Origin: Xylocopa sonorina
Taxonomy: Eukaryota; Arthropoda; Insecta; Hymenoptera; Apidae
Assembly (NCBI RefSeq): GCF_050948175.1
Contig: NW_027490230.1
Coordinates: 620,001 to 684,000 of the forward strand
DNA length: 64,000 nucleotides
Direction of reading: 5' to 3'
Made by a program: the position numbers and the translations under genes. Shown piece after piece: positions 1 through 14,200 of this stretch. Below the pieces are notes generated by a model that made no database searches, had not been told where the DNA came from, and saw only the letters and a list, made by a program, of their open reading frames with translations. Positions within the stretch are counted from its first letter, which is position 1, and every line of letters begins with the position of its first letter.

Positions 1-915
1 ATACCTTATCATGAAACATAAAAATGAGATGCAATATCGCGATTTAAGATGCATTAGAAGTTTATTGCTTCGATACGTAGACATCTGCAATCGCTATTTC
101 CTAGCAAGGAAGTGTCGCATTTATATTCTTTTGAAGTGAATGCGAGGTATACATAACATGCACATGAATATTATATGTTGTCATGAAACATAGAAATGAG
201 AAGCGATATCCCGTTTCAAGAAGCATTAGAAATCTATTGCTTCGATACGTAGACATCTGCTAACGCTATTTCCTAGCAAGGAAGTGTCTCAATTACATTC
301 ATTTGAAATGAATACGAGGAATACATGAAACTTCGCAATGAATATTATATCTTATCATGAAGCATAGAAATGGGATGCGATATCTCGTTTTAAGTAAAAT
401 TATAACACGCTTGCTACGATACGTAGACATCTGCAAACGCTATTTCCTAGGAAGGAAGTGCCGCATTTACATTCATTTGAAGTGAATACGAGGAATACGT
501 GAAAACTTCGCAATGAATATTATATCTTATCATGAAACATAGAAATGTGATGTGATATCGCGTTTTAAGAAGCTTTAGAACTCTATTGCTACGATACGTA
601 GATATCTGCAAACGATACTTCCTATCAAGGAAGTGTCGCATTTACATTTTTCTGAAGTGAATACATGGCATACATGACACTCCACAATGAATATTATCTC
701 TTATCATGAAACATAGAAATGACATGCGATATGACGACTTAAGAAGCATTAGGACCCTACTGCTTCGATACGTAGACATCTGCAAACGCTATTTCCTAGC
801 AAGGAAGTGTCGCATTTACATTCGCTTGAATTGAATACGAGGTCCACATAACACTGCGCAATGAGTATTATATCTTCACATGAAACATAGAAATGAGAAG
901 CTATATCTTGATTTA
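1..915. repeat. Divergent monomers upstream of the 13-mer HOR
   Basis: About five monomers of the 174-bp family that do not belong to the 2260-bp higher-order unit. The monomers near 280-530 carry the GAGGAATACRTGAAA variant. The monomer around 595-800 (with GACGACTTAAG at 733 and AGGACCCTACTGC after it) has close relatives at about 32400-32600 (GACGAC at 32535) and about 35030-35175 (at 35132). The window begins inside the array, so its left edge is not seen. Confidence 0.9.
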
Positions 916-3175
916 AGAAGCATTAGAACACTATTGCATCGAAACGCAGACATCTGCAAACGCTACTTCCTAGCAATTAAGTGCCGCATTCATCTTCTTT
1001 TGTAGTGAATACGAGGTATACATGACACTTTGCAATGAATATTATATTTTATCATGAAACCTAGAAATGAGATGCGATATTTGGTTTAAGAAGCATAGAA
1101 CACTATTGCTTCGATACGTCGACATCTGCAAACGCTATTTCCTTGCAAGGAAGTGTGGCATTTACATTCTTCTGAAGCGTAGACGAGGTATACGTAAAAC
1201 TTCGCAATGAATATTATATCTTACCATGAAATGTAGAAATGAGATTCGTTATCGCGTTTGAAGAAGTATTAGATCTCTATTGCTGCGATACGTAGACTTC
1301 TGGAAACGCTATTTCCTAGCCATGAAGTGTCGCATTTACATTCATTTGAAGTGTATGCGAGGTATACACAACACTTCGCAATGAATACTATATGTTGTCA
1401 TGGAACATAGAAATGAGATGCGATATCGCGATGTAAGATGCATTAGAACTTTATTGCTTCGATACGTAGACACCTGCAAACGCTATTTCCTAGCAAAGAA
1501 GTGTCGCATTTATATTCTTTTGAAGTGAATGCGAGGTATACATAACATTGTACAACGAATATTATATATTATCATGAAACATAGAAATGAGATGCGAAAT
1601 CGCGGTATAAGATGAATTAGAACTTTTTTGCTTCGATACGTAGACATCTGCAAACGCTATTTCCTAGCAAGAAAGTGTCGCATTTACATTCATTTGAAGT
1701 GAATACGAGGAATACATGAAACTTCGCAATAAATATTATATCTTATCATGAAGCATAGAAATGAGATGCGATGTCCCGTTTCAAGAAGCATTAGAACACA
1801 ATTGCTTCGATACGTAGACGTCTGCAAACGCTATTTCCTAGAAAGGAAGTGTCGCATTTATATTCTTTTGAAGTGAATGCGAGGTATACATAGCATTACA
1901 CAATGAATATTATATATTATCATGAAACATATAAATGAGATGCGATATCGCGATATAAGATGCATTAGAACTTTATTGCTTCGATACGTAGACATCTGCA
2001 AACGCTATTTCCTAGCAAGGAAGTGTCGCATTTACATTCATTTGAAGTGAATACCAGGCATACATGAAACTTCGCAATGAATATTATATCTTATCATGAA
2101 GCATAGAAATGAGATGCAATATCTCGTTCTAAGAAGCATTACAATTCTATTGCTACGATACGTAGACATCTGCAGAAGCAATAAGCTAGCAAGGAAGTGT
2201 CGTATTTTCATTCTTTCCAAGCGAATATGTGGTATACATAACACTCCACACTGAATATTATATCTTATGATGAAACATAGAAATGAGATGCGATATCGCG
2301 TTTTAAGAAGCATTAGAACTCTATTGCTACGATACGTAGATATCTGCAGACGCTATTTCCTAGCAAGGAAATATCGCAATTACACTCTATTGAAGCGAAT
2401 GCGAGGTATACATAACGCTCCATAATGAATATTATATCTTATCAGGAAACATAGAAATGAGATGCGATATTGCGTCTTGAGAAGCATTAGAACTCTATTG
2501 CTTCGATGCGTAGACATCTGCAAATGCTATTTCCCAGCAAGGAAGCGTCGCATTTACATTCTTTTGAATTGAATACGAGGTTAACATAACGCTCCACAAT
2601 GAATATTATATCTTATCATGAATCATTGAAATGAGATGCGATATCGCGATTTAAGAAGCGTTAGAATTCTATTGCTTCGATATGTAGACATTTGCAAACG
2701 TTATTTCCTAGCAAGAAAATGTCGCATTTACATTCTTTTGAAGTGAATACGTGGTATACATAACACTCCACAATGAATATTATACCTTATCACGAAACAT
2801 AGATATGAAATGCGATATCGCGATTTAAGAAGCATTAGAACTCTATTGCTTCGATACGGAGACATCTGCAAATGCTATTTCCTAGAAATGAAGTGTCGCA
2901 TTTACATTCATTTGAAGCGCATGCGAGGTATAAGTGGCACTTCGCGATGAATATTATATCTTATCATCAAACATAGAAATGTGATCCCATATCAAGTTTT
3001 AAGAAGCATTAGAACTCAATTGCTTCGATACATAGTCATCTGCAAACGCTATTTCCTAGCAAGGAAGAGTCGCATTTACATTCACTTGATGTGTATGCGA
3101 GGAATAAGTGACATTTCGCAATGAATTTTTTATGTTACCATGAAACATAGAAATGGGATGCGATATCGCGTTTTG
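916..3175. repeat. HOR-A copy 1 (2260 bp, 13 monomers)
   Basis: First full copy of a higher-order repeat of 13 monomers (13 x ~173.8 = 2260 bp). Identity with the sequence 2260 bp downstream starts at AGAAGCATTAGAACAC (916 against 3176); just before it the two differ (ATTTA against TTTTG). Diagnostic monomers include one with GAAGCAATAAGCTAGC near 2173 instead of the usual CGCTATTTCC region, and one with TGGAAACGC near 1290. By eye only two differences from copy 2 were noticed: T at 2569 against G at 4829, and A at 2686 against G at 4946. Such near-identity between long units built of much more diverged monomers marks a recent amplification. Confidence 0.95.
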
Positions 3176-5435
3176 AGAAGCATTAGAACACTATTGCATC
3201 GAAACGCAGACATCTGCAAACGCTACTTCCTAGCAATTAAGTGCCGCATTCATCTTCTTTTGTAGTGAATACGAGGTATACATGACACTTTGCAATGAAT
3301 ATTATATTTTATCATGAAACCTAGAAATGAGATGCGATATTTGGTTTAAGAAGCATAGAACACTATTGCTTCGATACGTCGACATCTGCAAACGCTATTT
3401 CCTTGCAAGGAAGTGTGGCATTTACATTCTTCTGAAGCGTAGACGAGGTATACGTAAAACTTCGCAATGAATATTATATCTTACCATGAAATGTAGAAAT
3501 GAGATTCGTTATCGCGTTTGAAGAAGTATTAGATCTCTATTGCTGCGATACGTAGACTTCTGGAAACGCTATTTCCTAGCCATGAAGTGTCGCATTTACA
3601 TTCATTTGAAGTGTATGCGAGGTATACACAACACTTCGCAATGAATACTATATGTTGTCATGGAACATAGAAATGAGATGCGATATCGCGATGTAAGATG
3701 CATTAGAACTTTATTGCTTCGATACGTAGACACCTGCAAACGCTATTTCCTAGCAAAGAAGTGTCGCATTTATATTCTTTTGAAGTGAATGCGAGGTATA
3801 CATAACATTGTACAACGAATATTATATATTATCATGAAACATAGAAATGAGATGCGAAATCGCGGTATAAGATGAATTAGAACTTTTTTGCTTCGATACG
3901 TAGACATCTGCAAACGCTATTTCCTAGCAAGAAAGTGTCGCATTTACATTCATTTGAAGTGAATACGAGGAATACATGAAACTTCGCAATAAATATTATA
4001 TCTTATCATGAAGCATAGAAATGAGATGCGATGTCCCGTTTCAAGAAGCATTAGAACACAATTGCTTCGATACGTAGACGTCTGCAAACGCTATTTCCTA
4101 GAAAGGAAGTGTCGCATTTATATTCTTTTGAAGTGAATGCGAGGTATACATAGCATTACACAATGAATATTATATATTATCATGAAACATATAAATGAGA
4201 TGCGATATCGCGATATAAGATGCATTAGAACTTTATTGCTTCGATACGTAGACATCTGCAAACGCTATTTCCTAGCAAGGAAGTGTCGCATTTACATTCA
4301 TTTGAAGTGAATACCAGGCATACATGAAACTTCGCAATGAATATTATATCTTATCATGAAGCATAGAAATGAGATGCAATATCTCGTTCTAAGAAGCATT
4401 ACAATTCTATTGCTACGATACGTAGACATCTGCAGAAGCAATAAGCTAGCAAGGAAGTGTCGTATTTTCATTCTTTCCAAGCGAATATGTGGTATACATA
4501 ACACTCCACACTGAATATTATATCTTATGATGAAACATAGAAATGAGATGCGATATCGCGTTTTAAGAAGCATTAGAACTCTATTGCTACGATACGTAGA
4601 TATCTGCAGACGCTATTTCCTAGCAAGGAAATATCGCAATTACACTCTATTGAAGCGAATGCGAGGTATACATAACGCTCCATAATGAATATTATATCTT
4701 ATCAGGAAACATAGAAATGAGATGCGATATTGCGTCTTGAGAAGCATTAGAACTCTATTGCTTCGATGCGTAGACATCTGCAAATGCTATTTCCCAGCAA
4801 GGAAGCGTCGCATTTACATTCTTTTGAAGTGAATACGAGGTTAACATAACGCTCCACAATGAATATTATATCTTATCATGAATCATTGAAATGAGATGCG
4901 ATATCGCGATTTAAGAAGCGTTAGAATTCTATTGCTTCGATATGTGGACATTTGCAAACGTTATTTCCTAGCAAGAAAATGTCGCATTTACATTCTTTTG
5001 AAGTGAATACGTGGTATACATAACACTCCACAATGAATATTATACCTTATCACGAAACATAGATATGAAATGCGATATCGCGATTTAAGAAGCATTAGAA
5101 CTCTATTGCTTCGATACGGAGACATCTGCAAATGCTATTTCCTAGAAATGAAGTGTCGCATTTACATTCATTTGAAGCGCATGCGAGGTATAAGTGGCAC
5201 TTCGCGATGAATATTATATCTTATCATCAAACATAGAAATGTGATCCCATATCAAGTTTTAAGAAGCATTAGAACTCAATTGCTTCGATACATAGTCATC
5301 TGCAAACGCTATTTCCTAGCAAGGAAGAGTCGCATTTACATTCACTTGATGTGTATGCGAGGAATAAGTGACATTTCGCAATGAATTTTTTATGTTACCA
5401 TGAAACATAGAAATGGGATGCGATATCGCGTTTTG
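3176..5435. repeat. HOR-A copy 2 (2260 bp, 13 monomers)
   Basis: Second full copy, abutting copy 1 without a spacer. Its junction with copy 3 (TTTTGAGAAG at 5431-5440) equals the junction between copies 1 and 2 (3171-3180). The register is therefore an exact 2260-bp tandem. The diagnostic GAAGCAATAAGCTAGC monomer is near 4433. Confidence 0.95.
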
Positions 5436-6823
5436 AGAAGCATTAGAACACTATTGCATCGAAACGCAGACATCTGCAAACGCTACTTCCTAGCAATTAA
5501 GTGCCGCATTCATCTTCTTTTGTAGTGAATACGAGGTATACATGACACTTTGCAATGAATATTATATTTTATCATGAAACCTAGAAATGAGATGCGATAT
5601 TTGGTTTAAGAAGCATAGAACACTATTGCTTCGATACGTCGACATCTGCAAACGCTATTTCCTTGCAAGGAAGTGTGGCATTTACATTCTTCTGAAGCGT
5701 AGACGAGGTATACGTAAAACTTCGCAATGAATATTATATCTTACCATGAAATGTAGAAATGAGATTCGTTATCGCGTTTGAAGAAGTATTAGATCTCTAT
5801 TGCTGCGATACGTAGACTTCTGGAAACGCTATTTCCTAGCCATGAAGTGTCGCATTTACATTCATTTGAAGTGTATGCGAGGTATACACAACACTTCGCA
5901 ATGAATACTATATGTTGTCATGGAACATAGAAATGAGATGCGATATCGCGATGTAAGATGCATTAGAACTTTATTGCTTCGATACGTAGACACCTGCAAA
6001 CGCTATTTCCTAGCAAAGAAGTGTCGCATTTATATTCTTTTGAAGTGAATGCGAGGTATACATAACATTGTACAACGAATATTATATATTATCATGAAAC
6101 ATAGAAATGAGATGCGAAATCGCGGTATAAGATGAATTAGAACTTTTTTGCTTCGATACGTAGACATCTGCAAACGCTATTTCCTAGCAAGAAAGTGTCG
6201 CATTTACATTCATTTGAAGTGAATACGAGGAATACATGAAACTTCGCAATAAATATTATATCTTATCATGAAGCATAGAAATGAGATGCGATGTCCCGTT
6301 TCAAGAAGCATTAGAACACAATTGCTTCGATACGTAGACGTCTGCAAACGCTATTTCCTAGAAAGGAAGTGTCGCATTTATATTCTTTTGAAGTGAATGC
6401 GAGGTATACATAGCATTACACAATGAATATTATATATTATCATGAAACATATAAATGAGATGCGATATCGCGATATAAGATGCATTAGAACTTTATTGCT
6501 TCGATACGTAGACATCTGCAAACGCTATTTCCTAGCAAGGAAGTGTCGCATTTACATTCATTTGAAGTGAATACCAGGCATACATGAAACTTCGCAATGA
6601 ATATTATATCTTATCATGAAGCATAGAAATGAGATGCAATATCTCGTTCTAAGAAGCATTACAATTCTATTGCTACGATACGTAGACATCTGCAGAAGCA
6701 ATAAGCTAGCAAGGAAGTGTCGTATTTTCATTCTTTCCAAGCGAATATGTGGTATACATAACACTCCACACTGAATATTATATCTTATGATGAAACATAG
6801 AAATGAGATGCGATATCGCGTTT
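5436..6823. repeat. HOR-A copy 3, partial (1388 bp, 8 monomers)
   Basis: Third copy, matching copy 2 base for base as far as I could read, to 6823. The first mismatch is at 6824 (G against T). From 6842 onward the sequence departs, for example GATACGTTTACATC against GATACGTAGATATC. Eight of the thirteen monomers are present. The abrupt end inside a monomer, near phase 145, looks like an unequal-exchange breakpoint. Confidence 0.93.
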
Positions 6824-8899
6824 GAAGAAGCATTAGAACTCCATTGCTACGATACGTTTACATCTGCAAACGCTATTTCCTAGCAAGGAAGTGTCGCATT
6901 TACATTCTTTTGAGGTGAGTAAGAGGTATACGTAACACTCCACAATGAATATTATATCTTATCATGAAACATAGAAATGAGATGCGATATCGCCTTTTAA
7001 GAGGCATTAGAACTCTGTTGCTCCGATACGTAGATATCTGCAGACGTTATTTCCCAGCAAGGAAGTGTCGCATTTACAATCTTTTGAAGTGTATGCGATG
7101 TATACATGACACTTCGCAATGAATATTGTATCTTATCATGAAACATAGAAATGAGTTACGATATCGCGATGTAAGAAGCATTAGAGCTCTATTGCTACGA
7201 TACGTAGACATCTGGAAACGCTATTTCCATCATGGAAGTGTCGCGTTTACATTCTTTTGAGCCGAATACGAGGTATACATAACACTTCGCAATGAATATA
7301 ATATCTTATCATGAAACATAGAAATGAGATGCGACATCGCGTTTTCAGATGCAATAGAGCTCTATTGCTGCGACACGTAGACATCTGCAAACGCTATTTC
7401 CTAGCATGGAAGTGTCGCATTTACATTCATTGGAAGTGTATGCGAGCAATACATGACATTTCGCAATGAATATTATATCCTATAATGAAACATAGAAATG
7501 AGGAGCGATATCGCGATTTAAGAAGCATTAGAACACAATTGCTACGATACGCAGACATCTGCAAACGCCTTTTCCTAGGAAGGAAGTGTCGCATTTACAT
7601 TCAATTGAAGTGTATGCGAGGTATACACGACACTTCGCAATGAATATTATATCTCATCATGAAACATAGAAATGAGATGCGATATCGCGATTTAGGAAGC
7701 ATTAGAACACTATTGCTACGATAAGTCGACATCTGCAAACGCTATTTAATAGCAAGGAAGTGTCGCATTTACATTCGTTTGAAGTGAATACGAGGAATAC
7801 ATGACACTTCGCAATGAATATCTTATCTTGTCATGAAACATAGAAATGAGATGCGATATCTCGTTTTAAGAAGCATTAGAACTCTACTGCTTCGGTACGT
7901 AGACATCTGCCAACGCTATTTCCAAGCAAGGAAGTGTCGCATTTACATTCTTTCGAAGTGAATACGAGGTATACGTAACACTGCACAATGAATGTCATAG
8001 CTTATCACGAGACACAGAATTGTGATGCGATATCGCGTTTTAAGTAGCACTAGAACTCTATTGCTTCGATACGTGGACATCTGGAAACGCTATTTCCTAC
8101 AAAGGAAGTGTCGCATTGACATTCTTTTGAAGCGAGTACGAGGAATACATTATACTCCACACTGAATATTATATCTTATCATGAAACATAGAAAAGCGAT
8201 GCTATATCGCGGTTTGAGAAGCATTAGAACTCTATTGCTTCGATACGTAGACATCTGGAAACACTACTTCCTTGCAAGGAAGTGTCGCATTTGAATTCCT
8301 TTGGTGTGAATACGGGGTATACATAACACTGCACAATGAATATTATATCTTATCATGAAACATAGAAATGAGATGCGATATGGCGATTTAAGGAGCATTA
8401 GGACACTATTGTTTCGATACGTAGACATCTGCAAACGCTACTTCCTGGCAAGGAAGTGTCGCACTTACATTCTTTGGGGCGAATACGATGTATACATGAC
8501 ACTTCGCAATGAATATTATGCCTTATCATGAAACATAGAAATGAGATGCGATATATCGTTTTAAGAAACATTAGAACTCCATTGCTTCGATTCGTAGATG
8601 TCTGCAAACGCTACGTCCTAGCAAGAAAGTATCGCATTTAGATTATTTTGATGTGAATACGAGGTATACATGACACTTCGGAATGAATATTATATCTTGT
8701 CATGAAACATAGAAATGAGATGCGATATCGCGTTTTAAAAAGCACTAGAACTCTATTGCTTCCATACGTAGACATCTGCCATCGCTATATCCTATCTAGG
8801 AAGTGTCGCATTTACATTCATTTGAAGTGAATGCGAGGTATACACGACACTTCCCAATGAATATTGTATCTTATCGTGAAACATAGAAATGAGATGCGA
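6824..8899. repeat. Mixed monomers between HOR-A and the 8.9-10.9 kb repeats
   Basis: About twelve satellite monomers of mixed subtype. The portion 7141-7885 is half of a long-distance duplication described separately. The rest shows no repeat above monomer level that I could see. Confidence 0.85.
7141..7885. repeat. Long-distance block D, copy 1 (partner 48813-49557)
   Basis: A four-monomer block recognised by an unusual order of rare variants: GAGTTACGATATC (7153), TATTTCCATCATGG, TTTTGAGCCGAATACG, GTTTTCAGATGC, CATTGGAAGTGTATGCGAGC, CGCCTTTTCCTAGG and GCTATTTAATAGC (7741). The same order occurs at 48825 onward with a constant offset of 41672 bp, about 240 monomers. I count roughly 25 differences in about 740 bp, about 97% identity, with no net indel. 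Confidence 0.9.
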
Positions 8900-9358
8900 T
8901 TTCGCGTTTTAAGAAGCATTAGAACACTGCTTCTGCGATACGTAGACATCTGCAAACGCTGTTTCCTAGAAAGGAAGTGTCGCATTTACATTCTTTTGAA
9001 GTTAATGCGAGGTATACATGACAATTCGCAATGAATATTATATCTTATCATGAAACATAGATATGAGATGCGAAATCGCGGTTTAAGAAGCATTACAACA
9101 CTGTTTCTGCGATATGTAGACATCTGCTAACGCTATTTCCTAGCAATGAAGTGTCGCTTTTACATTCATTTGAAGAGTATGCGATGTATAAGTGACACTT
9201 CGCAATGATTATTTTATCTTATCATGAAGCATAGAAATGAGATGCTATATCTTGTTTTAAGGAGCTTTAGAACTCTATTGCTACGGTGCGTAGACATCTG
9301 CAAACGCTATTTAATAGCAGGGAAGTGTCGCATTTACATTCTTTTGAAGTGAATACGA
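8900..9358. repeat. Block E copy 1
   Basis: A run of variants CACTGCTTCTGCGATACG (8925), GAAGTTAATGCGAGG, GCGAAATCGCGG, GCTTTTACATTC, ATGATTATTTTATC, GCTACGGTGCGTAGAC and GCTATTTAATAGCAGGG. The whole run recurs at 10425-10883. The first part alone recurs near 9601-9735. Confidence 0.9.
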
Positions 9359-9600
9359 GGTATACATAACACCGCACAATGAATATTATATCTTATCATA
9401 AAACATAGATATGTGATGCTATATCTCGTTTTAAGAATCATTAGTACTCTGTTGCTTCGATACGTAGACATCTGCAAACGCTACTTCCTAGCAAGGAAGT
9501 GTCGCATTTACATTCATTTTAAGTGTATGCGAGGTATACATGACACTTCGCAATGAATATTATATCTTATAATGAAACATAGAAATGAGATGCGATATCG

Positions 9601-9735
9601 CGTTTTCAGAAGCATTAGAACACTGCTTCTGCGATACGTAGACATCTGCAAACGCTATTTCCTAGAAAGGAAGTGTCGCATTTACATTCTTTTGAAGTTA
9701 ATGCGAGGTATACATGACAATTCGCAATGAATATT
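9601..9735. repeat. Block E fragment
   Basis: Carries CACTGCTTCTGCGATACG (9621) and GAAGTTAATGCGAGGTATAC as in block E, offset 696 bp (four monomers) from copy 1. It diverges after about 9735. Confidence 0.85.
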
Positions 9736-9899
9736 AAGCCTTATCATGAAACTTAGAAATGTGATGCGATATCGCGTTTTAAGTAGCATTAGAACTCTAT
9801 TGCTACGATACGTAGATATCTGGAAACACTATTTCCTAGCAAGGTTGTGCCGTATTTACATTCTTTTGAAGTGAATACGAAGTATACACAACACTCCAC

Positions 9900-9960
9900 G
9901 TTGAATATTATACCTTATCGCAAAACATATAATTGCTTCGATAGGGAGACATCTGCAATC
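9900..9960. repeat. Monomer with 41-bp internal deletion
   Basis: The sequence runs from TATCGCAAAACATAT directly into AATTGCTTCGATAGGG. It skips the usual AGAAATGAGA to AGAACTCT stretch, including the GCGATATCGC dyad. This is the largest deletion I saw in the array. It shifts the local register: the block E spacing is 41 bp short of nine monomers. Confidence 0.9.
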
Positions 9961-10424
9961 GCTATTTCCAAGCGGGGAAGTGTCGCATTGACATTCTTTT
10001 GAAGTGAATACGAGGTATACATGTAACTTCGCAGTGAATATTATATCTTATCATGAATCATATTTATGAGATGCGATATCGTGTTTTGAGAAACTTTGGA
10101 ACTCTATTGTTTCGATACGTAGACATCTGGAAACGCTATTTCCTAGCAAGGAAGTGTCGCATTTACATTCCTTTGAAGTGAGTTCGAGGTATTCATGACA
10201 CTTCGCAATGAAAATTATATCTTATCATGAAACATAGAATGCAGATGCGACAGCTGTCTTTAAGAAGCATTAGATCTCTATTGCTTATATACGGAGACAT
10301 CTGCAAACGCTATTTCCTGGCAAGGAAGTGTCGCATTTACATTCTTTTGAAGTGAATACGAGGTATACATGTAACTTCGCAATGAATATTATCTCCTATC
10401 ATGAAACATAGACATGAGATGCGA

Positions 10425-10883
10425 TATCGCGTTTTCAGAAGCATTAGAACACTGCTTCTGCGATACGTAGACATCTGCAAACGCTATTTCCTAGAAAGGA
10501 AGTGTCGCATTTACATTATTTTGAAGTTAATACGAGGTATACATGACAATTCGCAATGAATATTATATCTTATCATGAAACATAGATATGAGATGCGAAA
10601 TCGCGGTTTAAGAAGCATTACAACACTATTTCTGCGATATGTAGACATCTGCAAACGCTATTTCCTAGCAATGAAGTGTCGCTTTTACATTCATTTGAAG
10701 TGTATGCGATGTATAAGTGACACTTCGCAATGATTATTTTATCTTATCATGAAGCATAGAAATGAGATGCTATATCTTGTTTTAAGGAGCTTTAGAACTC
10801 TATTGCTACGGTGCGTAGACATCTGCAAACGCTATTTAATAGCAGGGAAGTGTCGCATTTACATTCTTTTGAAGTGAATACGA
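10425..10883. repeat. Block E copy 2
   Basis: Matches 8900-9358 in order and content. The offset is 1525 bp rather than nine monomers (1566). The missing 41 bp are explained by the truncated monomer near 9930 that lies between the copies. Confidence 0.9.
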
Positions 10884-10985
10884 AGTATACATGACACTTC
10901 GCTATGACTATTATATCTTATCACGAAACTTAGGAATGAGATGCGACATCTCGTTTTAAGAAGCATTAGAACTCCATTGCTTCGA

Positions 10986-11245
10986 TACGTAGACATCTGA
11001 AAACGCTATTTCCTAGCATGGAAGTGTCGCATTTACATTCATTTGAAATGTTTGCGAGGTATACATGACACTTCGCAATGAATATTATATCTCATCATGA
11101 AAAATGGAAATGAGATGCGACATCGCGTTTTAAGAAGCGTTAGAAATCTATTGCTACAATACGTAGACATCTGAAAACGCTATTTCCTAGCATGGAAGTG
11201 TCGCATTTACATTCATTTGAAATGTTTGCGAGGTATACATAACAC
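10986..11245. repeat. Adjacent-monomer duplication (174 bp)
   Basis: The variants CATCTGAAAACGC, TAGCATGGAAGTG and GAAATGTTTGCGAGG occur together at 10993 onward and again 174 bp later. Neighbouring monomers lack this combination, so one monomer was probably copied in place. Confidence 0.8.
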
Positions 11246-14200
11246 TTCGCAATAAACATAATATCTTGTCATGAAACATAGGAATGAGATGCGATATCGC
11301 GATTTAAGAAGCATTAGAACTCTATTGCTCCGATACGTAGACATCTGGAAACGTAATTTCCTAGAAAGGAGGTGTTGCATTTACATTCAGTTGAAGTGTA
11401 GACGAGGAACACATAACACTTCGCAATGAATATTATATCTTATCATAGGACATAGAAATGTGATGCGATATCAAGTTTTAAGATGCACTAGAACTCTATT
11501 GCTACGATACGTAGACATCTGCAGACGCTATTTCCTAGCAAGGAAGTGTCGCGTTTACATACTTTTGAAGTGAACACGAGGTATACATAACACTGCACAA
11601 TGAATATTATATCTTATCATAAAACATAGAAATGAGATGCGATATCTCGTCTTAAGAAGCATTAGTACTTTGTTGCTTCGATACGTAGACACCTGCCATC
11701 GCTATATCCCAGCAACGAAGTGTCGCATTTGTATCCATTTTAAGTGTATGCAAGGTACACATGACACTTCGCAATGAATATTATATCTCATCATGAAAAA
11801 TGGAAATGAGATGCGATATCGCGTTTTAAGAAGCGTTAGAACTCTATTGCTTCGATACGTGGACATCTGCCAAGCTATTTCCTAGAAACCAAGTGCCGCA
11901 TTTACATTCATTTGAAATGTTTGCGAGGTATACATAACACTTCGCAATGAATATAATATCTTGCCATGAAACATAGAAATGAGATGCGATATCGCGATTT
12001 AAGAAGCGTTAGAAATCTATTGCTACGATACGTAGACAGCTGCAGACGCTATTTCCTAGCAAGAAAGTGTCGCATTTACATTCATTTGAAGTGTATGCCA
12101 GGTATACATGACACTTCGCAATGAATATTATATCTTATCATGAAACATTGAAATGAGATGCGATATGGCGATTTAAGAAGCATTAGAGCACTATTGCTTC
12201 GATACGTAGACATCTGCAAACGCTACTTCCTAGCAAGGAAGTGTCGCATTTACATTCTTTTGATGTGAATACGGGGTATACATGACACTGCACAGTGAAT
12301 ATTATATCTTATCATGAAACATAGGAATGAGATGCGATTTGACGATTTAAGAAGCATTAGAACTCTATTGCTTCGATACTAAGACATCTGCAAACGCTAT
12401 TGCAAGCAAGGAAGTGTCGCATTTACATTCTCTTGAAGTGAATACGAGGTATACGTAACACTCCACAATGAATATTATATCGTATCATGAAACATAGATA
12501 TGAGATGCGATATCGCGTTTTAAAAAGCATTATAACTCTATTGCTTCGATACGTAGACATCTGCAAACGCTATTTCCTAGCAAGGAAGTATCGGATTTAC
12601 ATTCATTTGAAGTGTACGCGAGGTATACGTAACACTTCGCAATGAATGTTATATCTTATCATGAAACATAGGAATGAGATGCGACACCTCGTTTTAAGAA
12701 GCATTAGAGCTATATTGCTACGATACGGAAACATTTGCAATCGCTATTTCCTAGCAAGGAAGTGTCGCATTTACATTCATTCGAAGTGTACGCGAGGTAT
12801 ACATGACACTTCGCAATGAATATTATATCTCATCATGAAACATAGAAATGAGGTGCGACATCTTGTTTTAAGAAGCATTAGAACTCTGCTGCTTCGATAC
12901 GTAGACATCTGGAAACGTTATATCCTAGAAAGGAAGTGTCGCATTTTCATTCGTTTGATGTGAATACGAGGTGTACATCACACACCACAATGAATATTAT
13001 ATCTTATCGCTAAACATAGAAATGTGATGCGATGTCGCGTTTTAAGTAGCATTAGAACTCTATTGCTTCGATACGTAGAAATCTGGAAACGCTATTTCCT
13101 AGCAAGGATATGTCGCATTTACATTCATTTGAAGTGTACGCAAGGAATACGTGACACTTCGCAATGAATATTATATCTTGTTACGAAACATAGAAATGGG
13201 ATGCGATATCGCGATTTAAGAAGCTTTAGAACCCTATTGCTTCGATACTGAGACATTTGCATTCGCTATTTCCTAGTAAGGAAGTTTCGCATTTACATCC
13301 TTTTGAAGCGAATACGAGGTATACATAACACTCCACAATGAATATTATATCTTATCATGAAACATAGAAATGATATGCGATGTCTCGTTTTAAGAAGCAT
13401 TAGAACTCTATTGCTTCGATACGTAGACATCTGCCAACGGTATTTCCTTGCAAGGAAGGGTCGCATTTACATTCATTTGAAGAGAATACGAGGTATACAT
13501 GACACTCCGCAATGAATATTATATCTTATCATGAAACATAGAAATGCGATGCGATATCGCGTTTTAAGAATTATTAGAACCCTATTGCTTCGATACGTTG
13601 AGATCTGCAAACGCTATTTCCTGGCAAGGAGGTGTCGCATTTACATTCATTTGAATTGTATGCGAGGTATAAGTGACACTTGGTAATGAATATTATATCT
13701 TATCATGAAAGATAGAAAGGGGATGCGATATCGCGTTGTAAGAAGCATTAGAACTCTATTGCTACGATACGTAAACATCTGGCAACGCTATTTCCTAGAA
13801 GGGATGTGTCGCATTTACATTCTTTTGAAGTGAATACGAGGTATACATAACACTCCACAATGAATATTGTATCTTTTCATGAAACATATAATTGAGGGTC
13901 GATTCGCGTTTTAAGAAGCATTAGAACTCTATTGCTACGATACGTAGACATCTGCAGACTCTATTTCCTAGCAAGGAAGTGTCGCATTTACATTCTTTTG
14001 AAGTGAATATGAGGTATACATAACAATCCACAATGAAAATTATATCTTAGCATGAAGCATATAAATGAGGATCGATTTCGCGTTTTAAGAAGCATTAGAA
14101 CTCCATTGCTACGATACGTAGACATCTGCAAACACTAATTCCTAGCAAGCAAGTGTCGCATTTACATTCTTTTGAAGTGAATACAAGGTGTACACAACAC

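Noticed and set aside
2038..2313. Minus-strand ORF of 91 codons, repeated at 4298-4573 and 6558-6833
   Set aside because: It is the satellite read in reverse; it recurs only because the 2260-bp HOR recurs, it spans about 1.6 monomers, and it has no domain, promoter or codon signature.
916..6823. HOR-A as an assembly duplication
   Set aside because: Not fully excluded, but the partial third copy and the two scattered differences between copies fit real tandem copies; read support would decide.
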